A stretch of DNA of 64,000 nucleotides from assembly GCA_015832175.1 (NCBI GenBank), contig WJXW01000003.1:496001-560000 (forward strand), in the 5' to 3' direction. The notes below the pieces were generated by a model. That model did not search any database. It was not told the DNA's origin and worked only from the letters and a program-made list of their open reading frames with translations. This document shows positions 9,977 to 21,573 of this stretch, one piece after another. The DNA comes from Paraphaeosphaeria minitans (lineage: Eukaryota; Ascomycota; Dothideomycetes; Pleosporales; Didymosphaeriaceae). The first letter of the stretch is position 1. Every line of letters starts with the position of its first letter. The position numbers and the translations under genes are program-made.

Positions 9977-11098
9977 CTTGAGGTCCAGATAGTTGAATTC
10001 TAAGATCGCATGTAAGAGTCTAATAATTTAAACTTCTCACGCAGATCCTACGAGAAGGCTTCAATTGTTATCGGTCAGAACTATCCTCCGTGGGGTGGGG
10101 ACCAATGACCATTTCAAGCTTCCGACCACGGTGGCCTACTTGAAGATCAGCTGTGATTGGGGCGCGTTGTCCTCCGTGGTAATGCAGCCGCTAAATGCCA
10201 TCTGTGACGACAGCAATTTCATAGAGGCTTTGGTTGACACCGGTCCTCGTTTTGTCCGTGACGGATTGGCGTTGAATGCGCCCTACGTGCAGACATCGCG
10301 TGGAGTTGTCGGAGATCGAGTCGGAGATGTTTGAGGCGACGCTGCGACTTGCTCGGCCATCATTATGTCTCATCGCACGAAGCTTGCCGTATATTACCAA
10401 TAGTGATTCATTGTGCCGTGTCGATGTTGAAATTACAATACAGTAATCGCGAATGCTATCGTGCGGAAAGTTCACTGCGTTGGAGAGCACGCGGAGGTCT
10501 TCCGCGCTAAATTAGTCACCCGCTAATATCGAATTGGTTCGTTGTCATCGCTTTCTCCTAGGTATACACCCAAGTATGCTGGTCTCAGCGTTCCGTAATG
10601 CGCAGATTACCGGAAGAGACCTTCGGGTGGGTCAGATCCAACTACAGAGCAGCTCACGCTGAACCGGTGTGAATCGGAAATCGCGGCGAATGAGATCTCC
10701 ACGAATCGAATACCTAAAAAGGCTAGCCTTTGGCGGTGGGAATTCCACCCGATGGCATCTCCACTCAGCCCAAACCAGCCTCGCCGGACAGGCAGCATGG
10801 GGCGTCTAGACTTGCCACAGGTTTTGGTCTACTGTGGAGATACGAAGAGCATTTCTCAGCATCGTTTTATTGTGGGTTACCTTGTGATGAAGGGCTGATT
10901 GTTGATATTGTGGGGCACCAGGCACTTGCGTGATCAGATACACTAATGGTGTGGAGTGTCACCATTGCTTTCAGCTGGTATAAAAAGGGCTACCTTCCTT
11001 CCATTTGAACAGCATCGAAAGCAAATAACATCTTCCAAATCTTCAGGTGCCATTTACTGCCTTCAACCCATCTTCAAACTCATCTTCGAATCTTTAAT
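9977..11098. other. Intergenic region upstream of the NmrA-like gene
   Basis: No gene recognised. The last 130 bp form the promoter of the NAD(P)-binding oxidoreductase gene, with a TATA box and a CT/CAT-rich leader before its ATG. Confidence 0.45.
10979..10986 (+). promoter_or_regulatory. TATA box of the NmrA-like gene
   Basis: TATAAAAA followed by GGGC lies 113 bp before the ATG at 11099, with a pyrimidine/CA-rich leader between, which fits a core promoter. Confidence 0.6.
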
Positions 11099-12162
11099 AT
11101 GTCTATCAAGAACGTTGTCATCATTGGGGTAAGTATTCTGAGTGCCCCACATGCTCTTTATTCCAACTAACTCCACCAGGCTGGTGGAAACCTTGGACCT
11201 TCAATCCTGAATGCTTTCCTGGAAAGCTCTTTCAATGTGACAGTGCTCAGCCGTCAGTAGACTCTCCGTCAGCGACAGGTACGGTATGAACCTGACTGAC
11301 GTTCTCGTAGGCGAGGGATCGGACAAGACCTTTCCCGACGGCGTCAAAGTTGTGCGCGCCAACTTTGAATCGTTCGAATCTCTCAAGTCTGCTTTCCAAG
11401 GCCAGGATGCAGTGGTCTCTGTTGTCGCGTCCCGCGTATTGGCCAGCCAGACTCAGCTCATCGATGCGGCCATAGCGGCAGGCGTCAAGCGATACATCCC
11501 TTCCGACTTCGGATCTAACACCGCTGACCCGCGTATCCTGGAAGCAGTCCCGATCTTCAAGGGCAAAGTCGATGTTCAGGATTATCTTAAGAGCAAGGAA
11601 AATGAGATCAGCCGGACCGTCATTGTCACAGGTCCATTTTTCGGTGAGCCGCAATCATTTCACGCGGTCATGGGCGTATACTAATCAACTCTTCCCAGAT
11701 TGGGGCCTCAAAACTGGTTTCCTAGGCGTTAACGCCCAGAATAAAACAGTCGATCTCGTCGACCAGGGCACAACTACGTTCTCGACCACGAACCTCCGAC
11801 AAATCGGCATTGCCACAGTGAAGGTTTTGGAGCACGCCGAAGAGACGAAGAACCAGATCGTCTTTGTATCTTCGTTCGAAACCTCGCAAAAGGAGCTTCT
11901 TGAGAAGGCTGAAAAGCTTACCGGAGAAAAGTACAAGGTCGAGCATTTCGAGTCGACGCAGCTGCGACAGAGCGGTCTCGACAAGATCCAAGCTGGCGAT
12001 TTCTCCGGCTTCGTCCCTCTGGTCCAGGCGGCGATCGCCGGTAAGGCTGGTCTAGGCGACCAAAGACCCTTTGGGTTGTGGAATGAGAAACTTGGATTAG
12101 AGAAGGAGGACTTTGACGAGTCTATCAAGGCTGGCTTGAGCGGGAAGAATTACGGACAGTAG
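11099..12162 (+). CDS. NmrA-like / isoflavone reductase family oxidoreductase
   Basis: Four exons (11099-11128, 11180-11252, 11311-11643, 11699-12162) encode 299 aa. All three introns are 51-58 bp with GT..AG ends and clear branch sites. The N-terminal Rossmann fold has a G-A-G-G-N-L-G dinucleotide motif (residues 11-17) after a hydrophobic strand. It is followed by the family's YIPSDFGSN segment near residues 110-120. Length and layout match fungal NAD(P)H-dependent isoflavone-reductase-like proteins, which reduce phenylpropanoid or similar aromatic compounds or act as redox sensors. The substrate is not predictable. It is unlikely to be the AreA-partner NmrA itself, which is longer and has a different C-terminus. 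Confidence 0.9.
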
Positions 12163-12445
12163 ATAATAAGGGAGCCGTCTGAAGAGGAAGCATAACTTCC
12201 TAGCAAAAATCATGATTGTTCTTTCTCAATCCCATATCTCGCAATAGGTCTGTGCCTGGTCGTGAGTAGGGGACAATTCTGCTGACTTTCATTCGCCAGA
12301 CAGCGCGCTAGTGGCCAGCTGGAAGCAGATGTGAACACTAGTCTCGCTTACCTTATCGATACTAATCCCTGCCAGAATTTTCCTACCCCACACGAAAACT
12401 TTCCCGCGCAGCAACGCAAACAAACAACCCAAATCCAAATTCAAG

Positions 12446-13701
12446 ATGGCAGACCAAGTACAAATATCCGAGGAGGACATCCTCCTCGCCAAGCGCATCA
12501 TCTCTGCCGCAGAGCGCCACGACAATCCCGCTCTCAAGGTTCTGCTCAAGGAAGGCTCAGCAAACGTGATGGACCCTACAGCCACAACCGCAACTTCTCC
12601 CCTCCATGCGGCAATCCTGTCGTGCGGAGAAGCAAAAGATGGGAAAGAGGCGGGCGATGATGCATATCAGACTGTTGATTTCCTGCTGCAAAACGGGGCC
12701 ATCTGGAATGATTTGAACAAGGAGGATGAAACACCCGGATGCGTTGCGCTGCGCCTAGGCCAGAGGAAGATCTACGAAAATATTGTTGAGGCGGGTGTGA
12801 GAGCAGAGTTGCTGTTTGCGAAGATGCAGGCGCTTGGTCTGGGAGACGATGACGAGGAAGAGGAAGAAGAGGAGGAAGTTCTTGAGGAGCAGGAGCAGCC
12901 CGCTGTCAAGAAGCAGAAGGTGGACGAGGAGACTGCCCAGGCTGTGCCCGAAGCATTCGAGGAGGAAATTTTGGACGACGTCAGCAAAGACAACAAGGCA
13001 TACTTGCGGTCCCAGCTTCGATATAAGCCGGGCATCTTGCTTGACGAGAGCGACAATGCTGTGATGATGGACTGGGAAACCGAGATCATGCAGAGACATG
13101 CAGAAACTCTCATCCCTAAGAAGGGGCTCAAGGTCATGAACGTGGGCCACGGGATGGGCATCGTCGACACAGCGATCCAGACGCATGAGCCGGCGGAGCA
13201 TCACATCGTCGAGGGCCACCCACAAGTGCATCAGCGATTGCGAGAGCAGGGCTGGTACGACAAGCCCAACGTCATCATCCACGAGGGCCGATGGCAGGAT
13301 ATTCTGCCGAAGCTGGTCGAGCAGGGTGTTGTGCTGGATGCAATTTACTACGACACATTCGCCGAGGATTACGCAGCGCTTAAGGAGTTCTTTTCCGAGT
13401 ACGTAGTTGCGCTTCTTGCGCCGGAGGGCAAGTTCGGATGGTACAATGGTCTCGGTGCGGACAGGCAGGTCTGCTACGACGTGTACACCAAGGTGAGTTG
13501 TGCCGCGTGGATCTCCGAATATTGAAAGTTAACAATACCTAGGTCTCGGAGATTGATCTGCATGAGGCGGGTTTCGACACCGAGTGGGAGGACATGAAGG
13601 TTCCTGCAGGTCTGCACGGCAGCAAGCAATGGGAGGGCACGCGCCGGCCATACTGGACTATCGACCTGTACAAGCTACCTGTCAACACTTTCGTGAAATG
13701 A
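12446..13701 (+). CDS. rmt2: Protein arginine N5-methyltransferase Rmt2
   Basis: Exons 12446-13492 and 13543-13701, with a 50-bp intron, give 401 aa, close to yeast Rmt2 (412 aa). The N-terminal third carries ankyrin-like repeats (SPLHAAIL, then VDFLLQNGA). It is followed by an acidic Glu-rich linker at about 133-150. The C-terminal methyltransferase has motif I VMNVGHGMGIVD, the acidic EGHP after the next strand and the YYDTFAEDY loop. Rmt2 is a fungal/plant-specific type IV enzyme that methylates the delta nitrogen of arginine, in yeast on ribosomal protein L12. It ends 157 bp from the convergent alpha-galactosidase gene. Confidence 0.93.
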
Positions 13702-13858
13702 GCGGGGCGACTTGATCTCGCACCTTGGGAAAGTTTAGAGGCTCAACATGATGATACCTTGAGCGATGAGAACGGCCCCAGGTCCTACGAGATAAACGAA
13801 TATAACTAAACATCATGTCCCTGCGTACATGTATCTCTGTCATTTCCGTTACAACCAG

Positions 13859-15196
13859 CTAGCAGCCCACCGTACACGCCACCTTCCAAATCCTAAACAC
13901 CTTCGCTTCATGCGCCTGCACCTCCGTCGTAAACGGGATGTCATACGGCCCCCTATCAACCTTCTTCCACAAATCCCTCACCCGATATACATCCCACGGC
14001 ACTGTCAAATGCGCCCGCGTATCCACCGTGATACTCGCCGTCTCCGTCCCGCGGTTCAGCAGCGCAACAACCAAGCTCTCATCCTGCATGCCCTTGGAAT
14101 ATATCTGCGTTCTGTTATCCGGCGCCGACCACTGCAGCGTAATCGGCTGACCGAGCGGATCCTGGTTTGCCGCGATGATCTCCTTGTTCGTCAGGGTCTG
14201 CAGGTCGTACTGCGAGAGCTTAGTGATATTCGCGCCGATGAGCAGCGGGCTGGCGGCGAGCGCCCAGAGGGAGAAGTGCGTGCGGTACTCGAGGTCGCTC
14301 AGACCCGTACCAACAAGCTGCTTGCTCTCGCCGTCGAGCCCTACAATCAGCATGTCATAGTCATTCCAGTGGCCGGGGCCCGTCCATTTTGCGACGTCAT
14401 TCCCGCGGTCCAGAATATCCAGCACGTCGAAATAGTATTTCTCGCGGTTGCCCGGGTAGTTAAAGTCGTCGGAGATGTCCTGGCCGATGCGCCACTGGTT
14501 TGCGCCCTCCTCGGCCGCCCATTCCCAGATGTTGGTCCAGCCGCAGTGGCACGCATGGAAGACGATGGAGCGGTTGGTGGATATAAGCGCGGTGCTCATG
14601 TCGAGCATGACTTGCTGGACTACGGCTTGGGGCTCGTCGGCGTGCGAGCAGCAGGCATCGTATTTCAAGTGGTCGATTCCCCAGGATGCGAACAGCTGTG
14701 CATCTTCAGCAGCATGTCCTTCGGAGCCTGTGTATCCGGCGCAGGTGTCTACGCCCGGTCCGCTGTAGATTCCCAGCTTGAAGCCCTTAGAATGGGCATA
14801 GTCGGCGACCGCTTTCATTCCGTTGGGAAACTTGGCTGGATCAACTTCCAGCGCATGTTCTTCTCGTGAGCCTTTGTAGCGCTGCCAACCGTCGTCTATG
14901 TTTATGTACATGTATCCTGCATCCTGGAGACCCAACCGCTCCATAGCATCGATTGTGTCGCGAACTACGGTTTCGTTGATGTCCGGACCGAAGTTGTTCC
15001 AGGAGCTCCAACCCATCGGCGGCGTCAACGCGAGGTTGTTGGTGATATTCACTTCGCCGCCATAGTGCGTTACGTTCCAAGGTGTTGGTGTAGGGTTGGT
15101 CGTAGGAACGGAGGGCCAACTGGTTGAGTTTCCAAGGAGCTGTGCTTGCGCCACAGCCATTGCACCGAACGCCGTGGTGAAACGTTTTGCTAGCAT
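13859..15196 (-). CDS. Secreted alpha-galactosidase, GH27
   Basis: An intronless 445-aa frame; I chose the ATG at 15196 because MLAKRFTTAFGAMAVAQA forms a signal peptide, although the frame stays open to 15238. A (beta/alpha)8 catalytic domain begins with LTPPMGWSSWNNFG (about 57-70). It includes the Asp-Asp-Gly-Trp pocket (about 101-104), the nucleophile in LKYD (D180) and a probable acid/base Asp in WRIGQD (D240). A C-terminal beta-sandwich follows. The KYD is followed by A-C-C rather than the more common N-C. The enzyme removes terminal alpha-galactosyl units from oligosaccharides or hemicellulose outside the cell. Several N-x-S/T sites fit secretion. Confidence 0.93.
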   Translation of the reverse strand: MLAKRFTTAFGAMAVAQAQLLGNSTSWPSVPTTNPTPTPWNVTHYGGEVNITNNLALTPPMGWSSWNNFGPDINETVVRDTIDAMERLGLQDAGYMYINIDDGWQRYKGSREEHALEVDPAKFPNGMKAVADYAHSKGFKLGIYSGPGVDTCAGYTGSEGHAAEDAQLFASWGIDHLKYDACCSHADEPQAVVQQVMLDMSTALISTNRSIVFHACHCGWTNIWEWAAEEGANQWRIGQDISDDFNYPGNREKYYFDVLDILDRGNDVAKWTGPGHWNDYDMLIVGLDGESKQLVGTGLSDLEYRTHFSLWALAASPLLIGANITKLSQYDLQTLTNKEIIAANQDPLGQPITLQWSAPDNRTQIYSKGMQDESLVVALLNRGTETASITVDTRAHLTVPWDVYRVRDLWKKVDRGPYDIPFTTEVQAHEAKVFRIWKVACTVGC

Positions 15197-15238
15197 TGCG
15201 CTTCGTCTGTAGAGGGAACACAAAGTGTAAGTCTGCAA

Positions 15239-16158
15239 TTAAATACTCGAAAGTCCGTCACGTAAATTTTGGAGAGAATGTTGAGCTGTTGGATGCACGA
15301 GCATGTATTATTCCCTTGTAGAAGAAGAACCCTATGCCGAACAGCGGAGACGCAGGAACAGCGAGAGTATATGAGGAAACCCATTGTCGGTCATTTACGT
15401 AGGTATATGAAATGCAGCAGCTCGTATTTAGCAGCCATCGACAGTCATCTGGTACCTTGGTCAATGCTGTGTGACAATTAGCCAGATGCAGGTATATGCC
15501 CTTTCGACGAATGACCTTGCAGCGGATGCATTCAAAGCGGCAAGGATACAGGGGAATATATACTCGCAACGCCCTCTCAAGTGCTTCGCTTGCATCCTCA
15601 AGGATCTGCAACTGCGGGAGACGGATGCAGCCGTTGCGCATCGCCCGAGGCCTGTAGCGCATCGGCTTCCCGATAAAGGAACACTTCCTTCGCGCATGTA
15701 TGTTGATTGATTACCCGATTGGTCCATAGAAAGAAACACGCACCGTAAGCGTTGTTGAAGAACTGAAGGAATTGCGCAGCCTCATGAGGCATGGTGGAGA
15801 TCGATAGCATCGCGAATGGGAAAGACGATACCTACATGCCGGACTTACAAGAAAAATGGTGTGTTACACCATACAAAGCTCAACACGGCCCATGGAATCC
15901 ACAGCCTCACGGATTCAAACAGCTCCTCCACACACCATCTGTTTTGTAGCTGAGAGAAGGTACGTTGCAACTAGCACGTTCGGTCGCAGAAAGTAATTGA
16001 GAGCAGATTTGGAGAACTTGATGTTGCCTTGGTCACTCTTCAATAGAACACGGTATCGGGCTACGGGTCCAGCGAGTGATGATCTCAGCCTTCTGCTTTT
16101 GTAAATAGTGGGCACATGGATGAAGCCTCAGTGGTGGCTTAGGTCCGCGTCTTGGAGC
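15239..16158. other. Intergenic, no gene seen
   Basis: Upstream region of the alpha-galactosidase and downstream region of the F-box gene. ORFs of up to 134 codons lie on both strands but overlap and show no domain. Confidence 0.4.
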
Positions 16159-17360
16159 TCATCCGAGATGAGCGTCGAAATCACTCAGCATGGAATCGTA
16201 AGTTGGTTGGTGGAGGATGCCCCAAGCCTCAAGCCTCCGGTAATCCCAGAAGAGCATACCTAAATCGAAAAAGCAGCCACGCCAACGCCATCGATGCCGC
16301 GAGGACTCATAAAGAAACCATCCGAGGGGTCGTGAAGGATTGCAAGACGCAGCATCCTCTCTTATCATCCGAGACCAGGATTCATCAATGGTTCCGGTCC
16401 ATTGCGGCAGAGGTGGTTGTTGATAAAGCGCCCCATGTAAGTGAGGACGCACAGCCTGCTTAATAGATGCTGGAGTGATAGAGGGGTGTTCTTCTTCGGT
16501 TAAGTCAAATTTGAGGGCCCGGAAGTATCTGCGTATGTAGGTAGACTTCTTCGATAGCGCTTCCCAGTCGCTGTACTTGACATCAAGATGATGGTATGCT
16601 GCAGAAGGCCATCCAGACCCAACTTTCAACAGAAAATCGTCGCAGGCGGCAAGCTGTTGTGTCTCCCATGGCTCGAGATAATTAAGAAAGGCGCGAGCGG
16701 TAGATATGACATCCTCTTGAGCGCAGCATTTCAATTGCAGTTGATAAAAGATTCTCAGCATCAAGAGGGCACTTGCAATGCGAGAGTATTCGGTAATTGA
16801 GAGCGTCGCTGGTTTAATCTCAGTCCTAGGATTGACGAAGGCTTCCATGGCGGCATTGAGGCTTTGCGCGTAAAGGTCCGTCGCTACGTGAACCTCCTGG
16901 TACAAGTCGACGAGCCCTTCCGCAACCAGAAATGGATTCTCGTCACCAATAAGAAGTGGAGAGATGTAAGGATGGTTGTCTTTGATCGCCTTGACGTCTG
17001 CGAATAATTTGATGGCAACGCCAATGTCGACATCGGCCTCGGTATTGGTGTGTAAAGCCCACGACGCGTGCAAGAGCGACAATAGCGATGCTGGTAGATG
17101 ATTAAAAACTTGCCGTAGACAGGTCTCAGGGTATTCCAAGTATAAAGCTCTGAATGCTCGCTCGCCTGGAGGAGAAGATCGAACGATTTGGGATCACAAT
17201 TGGAAAGCACATTGAGCTGTATTTCAAGTGGGAGTTGAGTGAGGGGAAAGACAGGACGAGAGGCACGCAGGGCACAACGACGAGCTCTTTGAGCGGCACT
17301 GCGGGCCATTGCCAGAAGATTGGGTAGGGATTTGAGGGAGGAAGTAGAGGAAAGAATCAT
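16159..17360 (-). pseudogene. F-box protein with a one-base frameshift
   Basis: From ATG 17360 the frame encodes a basic N-terminus, then an F-box (PLTQLPLEIQLNVLSNC and the following DPKSFDLLLQAS). It then leaves the coding frame near 17163. The rest continues in another frame from about 17160 to the stop at 16159 (YLEYPETCLRQVFNHLP and about 310 more residues). The total, 1202 bp, is one base short of an even frame (401 codons) and no intron signals lie at the switch. Fungal F-box proteins recruit targets to SCF ubiquitin ligase. The C-terminal region has no LRR or WD repeat that I can see. This is either a recent pseudogene or a one-base assembly error. Confidence 0.75.
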
Positions 17361-17534
17361 GATTGAGGAATGACGGAGGGAAGGATGGAGGGGAGGAACG
17401 AGGGAAACAACGCCAGGCGCCAACGTCACGTGGACTAGCGCGGCTCGCCCGACTCCAGGCACAGCTACGGGGAGCTTAAGTGCGTGAGTACGTATCCTAC
17501 ACATTGACCACATCTCCACACGCGCTCGCCCGCC
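17361..17534. promoter_or_regulatory. Shared divergent promoter (F-box gene / chs5)
   Basis: Only 174 bp separate the two start codons, which point away from each other, so promoter elements must be shared. No clear TATA box was found. Confidence 0.5.
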
Positions 17535-18804
17535 ATGCTCGTCTCCCTCACCGTCGGCAAGGTCGACGCGGGTGTCGCCGTGCTCCTGACCGAAGACAAA
17601 CGCCTCGTACGCGCTGCCCGCCCAATTGCCTGGACCTCCCTCCGCATTCGCACCCTTGTACGTGGCTTGTAGCTCACCCGCGCAGATCGAATTCCCCTCT
17701 ATCCTACTCCCGCCCGACATCTCCTCCGGGAGCATCGTGGACATCGAGGTCAACCGCAACGTCGAGAAAGAGTCGGACGAGGCCGCCAAGTTCCACAAGC
17801 TTCAGTCCAACATCTTCCGCACCTTTGGCCAGCGCGAGCCCACCCCGCCCATCCTGCGCTGTCGCAATGCCACCCAGACCTCGGTCGTCCTCGAGTGGGA
17901 CCCCATAGACATCGCCACGGCAGAGCTCCGGAGCTTGACTCTGTACAGGAATGGCAGCAAGGCAGGGACGATACCCAGGCCCACCGAAGTGCACAGCACC
18001 AAGCTCAGCGGACTGGCCGTCGACACCGAATACGTCTTCCACTTGGTGCTTAGAACCAGCGCGGGCACATTCAGCAGCGACAAGCTGAAGGTGCAGACAC
18101 ACAAGATGACAGACTTGTCCGGTATCACCATCACCCCTGGCCACATGCCCGCCGCGCTCCGCGAATCTCTACAACGGGACGTTGAGGAAATCGGTGCGAA
18201 GCTCGTCGACACCGTGAGGATCGACACCACCCATTTTGTGTGCACAGAAGGAAGGGGTCCCGCGTGGGAGAAAGCCGTGGAGAACAACATTCCGGTTGTA
18301 GTGCCAGACTGGGTAAAGGGCTGCAAGCGGGATGGGCGAATCGTAGGCGTGCGAGGCTACTACTTGAACGCTGATCCGCGATTACGATCGGTGGGCGGAG
18401 GAGCCAGTCAATCGCACTCTTCGCAACAGCAGCAAGCACCCAACTCAGTCACCAGCCCGAGAACGGAGATCACACCGCCAACGCCAGATAGACCAAGGCA
18501 CGAGCCGGATAATGATAGCTCAGCACCGCCTCCACCCCCGCCAAAGGACGACGAGGAGAAGCGCGAAGCATCGCCCTCGCCGTCCGCGTCGCCAGAGCCA
18601 AAGGTCGCAACGGATGAGCAGAAAGTGAGGACAGAGCATCTAAAGCCGAGTGCAGGCGAGTCAGAAGACGACAGCGAGGACGACGAGCACGCGAGTAGCA
18701 ACGAGAAGGCAGTCGAGGCGGGTTTGCCGTCGAGAGAGAAGCCCCCGCCGCCCACGGCAGAAGACGATGACGACCAGGCTGGCTTTCAGGACGTCCAGCT
18801 ATAA
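17535..18804 (+). CDS. chs5: Chitin biosynthesis protein Chs5 (exomer scaffold)
   Basis: Exons 17535-17606 and 17686-18804, with a 79-bp intron, give 396 aa. The short N-terminal segment (VSLTVGKVDAGVAVLLTED) is the Chs5 dimer/ChAP-binding part. It is followed by a fibronectin type III domain (about 75-165, with TSVVLEWDP and YVFHLVLRTS) and a BRCT domain (about 170-260, with THFVCTEGRGPAWEKAVE and VVVPDWVKGC). The tail is a long Ser/Pro/Glu-rich disordered region. Chs5 is the core of the exomer coat that carries chitin synthases and other cargo from the trans-Golgi to the cell surface. The yeast protein has a longer repeat tail; the shorter tail is usual in filamentous fungi. Confidence 0.93.
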
Positions 18805-19087
18805 CGAGGTTGTGCGATGGCGCAGAAGCTGGTGCTGGGGCCCCGGGCGGCTGTTGACATTTAGCGATAGGCGCTGGAAATATATCATCAAGCGGGTTCA
18901 TGATGGATGTTAATGTCTTGTAATTCTGAGCCGAGCCGCCATGAGAGCGTTGCGTGAGACTGCTCGCCACGCCCATGCTGATGCAAGCCTTCCACCATGT
19001 GCCGCTTTCCGTGCGATTGTGTGCATCAAAATCAAAATCCGGGATCGCAGCTAAATGAGACATGAATAATGCTAACGTAGTGGTATC

Positions 19088-20985
19088 TTATACTCCCCCA
19101 TGGTCCGCCCCCGCATCCTCCTCCCCATCTCTCCACTTCTTCCGCCACCACTTCAGCTTGAACCAATCTCTCAGCTCCTCCTGATCCCGCCTCTCCGCAA
19201 ACCCCCACGTCCCGCGCCTCCTCAGGTCAGCACTCGGGGGCGCATCGGTATCAGAGTGAGTCTCGTCCTCCGGATCAGGATGGCCCAGCAGTGCCGCATC
19301 ACCTTCCACAGGCCCCTTTCCCCGCGAGACACTGCGATCACGGGATATACCCAGGCCCGCGCCGTCGAACCACGAGCGCCGCCGCATCTGGTTCAGCCAG
19401 GTGCCTGAGTTGTTTTTGCGGCGCGCGGGGAGTGTGCCGGAGCGCGGTCTTCGGCCCAGGTCTGCCGAGCGTCTCAGTGGAGAAGGGGGCGTGTCTCTGT
19501 CATTTAGCTCATTCCAGATCTCGTTCGTCTCTTCTGAGACAGTCATTCTGCGTCTGCGCGGGGGTCTGCGAGCGGAAGGACTCGCGCTCGGACTGTGTGA
19601 TTGTTTCAATTGTATGGATGGTCGCTTGTCTGGGCGGTGGTTGACTGTGACTGCAAGGCCGGTGGGTGCGCGGGCGAGGAGGGGTGTGCGCTCATCCATG
19701 CTTTGGCGCTTGCGCTGGTCGGCGATGGCGCCGTGGAGGCCGGGTTGTTGCTCTTCTAGGTCGGGAGATGCGGGCTCGTCTTCGAGAGTACCGTGGAGGA
19801 GACCGATGCCCGGTGTGAGAGCGGTTTGAGGCATCGGTACAGGGCCTTTGTGGCGTCCTACCACTGGAGAGGAGGGCTCTTCGTCGCTCTCTTCCAGGCG
19901 CCAACTCAAACAAACTACTCCAGCCAAGAGGATGGCTGTTCCAAGGGCCAGTAGACCGGCGTGTAAATTGGTCAATCTGGCGGCTTGGTGGAAGTAGATC
20001 AAACCGTCTATAATGGCAATGACATTGTAGACGCAGAAAATAAGGGGATATAAGACGCTCGTGCTGCAGAGCTTCAGCCCGCGGTGCATGTAGTATAGCT
20101 GGGTTAAGGCAAAAGAGACGAGACCAACTAGGATCATCCAGGATTCCCATCGATTGAACTGGTTATGGCGGTCGACGATGGTGCGGACCAGGAGCTCGAC
20201 CGCGCTCTTGGCGATCAAGAGAGAATGGGCCGAGAGAATGCCACTGACACAGCCGAAGAATATGCCTCGGACCAGCTTGACGCGCGGTGTTGGTCTAGGG
20301 TAGATGCGCTTGAGGAACCAGTTCACGATGATCAAGGCCAGCACAATGACAAGCGTTCCAAACATCCATAGAAGGAATTGCATGCGTCCTAGCAACCGCA
20401 GAAGTTGGTCGAGGTTATGGGAGGGTTCGCTGATGGCTCCGAATATACCGATTAGGAGGGCCCCTCCTGCCACGAGTAGAGTGCCGGCCAACGAGTGCCG
20501 CGTGAAGGGCTCGCTCAGAACTACCGACGCGCATATCGAATTGAAGACAAGGCCGGACTGCGCGTGTTAATACAACGAGTTCTTGCGCATGCAGTAGGGA
20601 ACATACGGCTTGCAGCGTGGATAGCACGGGGAGTGGTAGGGTGGTGATCTGGATGGTGCTGCCCACGATGTTCGCCACAACGAACATCAGCATGCCGAGC
20701 TGCACATGTCAGCACAGGTCTCGTCCTCCCAATAGATCGCTATTCTGACCTGCCACCTGCGCCGCCGGTATGGCGGTCGTCGCTCATAATCGTCGTCCTT
20801 TTCTTCCTCGAGCAGATGCGACTTGCGCTGCAGGGTCAGGCCGATGCTCTGAATGCAGGTGGATGCGAGGCCAACGATTACTCCAACCTGTGCAGTGGTG
20901 TCAGATATCCGCACTGAGTACAGTGATGCACTGCGTATTTGGGGCGGCTCACAGCAATGCTGGCGCCCGCGGAGAGCTCCACCAT
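19088..20985 (-). CDS. NIPA-family magnesium transporter
   Basis: Four exons (20985-20953, 20887-20750, 20699-20607, 20557-19088) join in phase through introns of 65, 50 and 49 bp to give 577 aa. The membrane part begins with VGVIVGLASTCIQSIGLTLQ. It continues with several hydrophobic helices, among them LLVAGGALLIGIFG, WMFGTLVIVLALIIVNWFL and AGLLALGTAILLAGVVCLSW. This matches the DMT-superfamily NIPA/DUF803 proteins, Mg2+ transporters of plasma membrane or endosomes. The last 250 residues are a cytosolic Ser/Pro/Arg-rich tail, longer than in animals but common in fungi. The gene is divergent from vma4 and convergent with chs5 (283 bp between stops). Confidence 0.88.
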
Positions 20986-21573
20986 GTCGTTGGCGGGGGT
21001 TAAAATGGCACTGCGACTACGTGGCTGCTACCTCGAGCGCAAAGACATGATGTGCTTGTAGCAGGCGTATACGGGATGGTGGGTGTTCGGTATGCGTCCA
21101 GCGCAGCGGTGTTTCCGGGTGCGTCACCGTGATAATCGGCGGGAGGCCACGAGAACGAGGATTGGGCGGCCGATGCGCGGGCGACAGGGATGCGCCGTGT
21201 GATGATGTCGGCTGGATCGAATGCGGGCGTGCAGGCGGTGCGCAGAGGAAGACAGCCGCGGTGCAGCGTGGAAGACAGTTGTTGTTTCAAGAGTCGGTGT
21301 GAGTACGAAGGTATCTAGCAGACTGGGTCTTCGAGTGTTTGAGGTGCTGGGCCGCTGCTGGTTGTCCTGGTACCTTGCTAGCTCATGCCGGCATAATCGC
21401 GGGCGCCTTCTACTGTGGCTTGACTTGACCTCACATCCCAGGTCCCCGAGTCCAAGCTCCAGCTCCACCACCAGCGACCACCTCGATACCTGCATCACCG
21501 CTGCAGCACCCTCCCGACCGCGCCCACCAGCACACCTCCCACTTCCCCCCCCCCCCACCTGCGAGCCGCCACC
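20986..21573. promoter_or_regulatory. Shared divergent promoter (NIPA gene / vma4)
   Basis: The 588 bp between two outward-facing start codons hold both promoters. A C-run of about 13 lies at 21545-21557, right before the vma4 Kozak GCCGCCACC. Short ORFs here have no domain. Confidence 0.45.

Noticed and set aside
13829..14869. 346-codon ORF on the + strand opposite the alpha-galactosidase
   Set aside because: It lies entirely antisense to a well-supported GH27 gene with full motifs, and its Arg/His-rich product has no domain.
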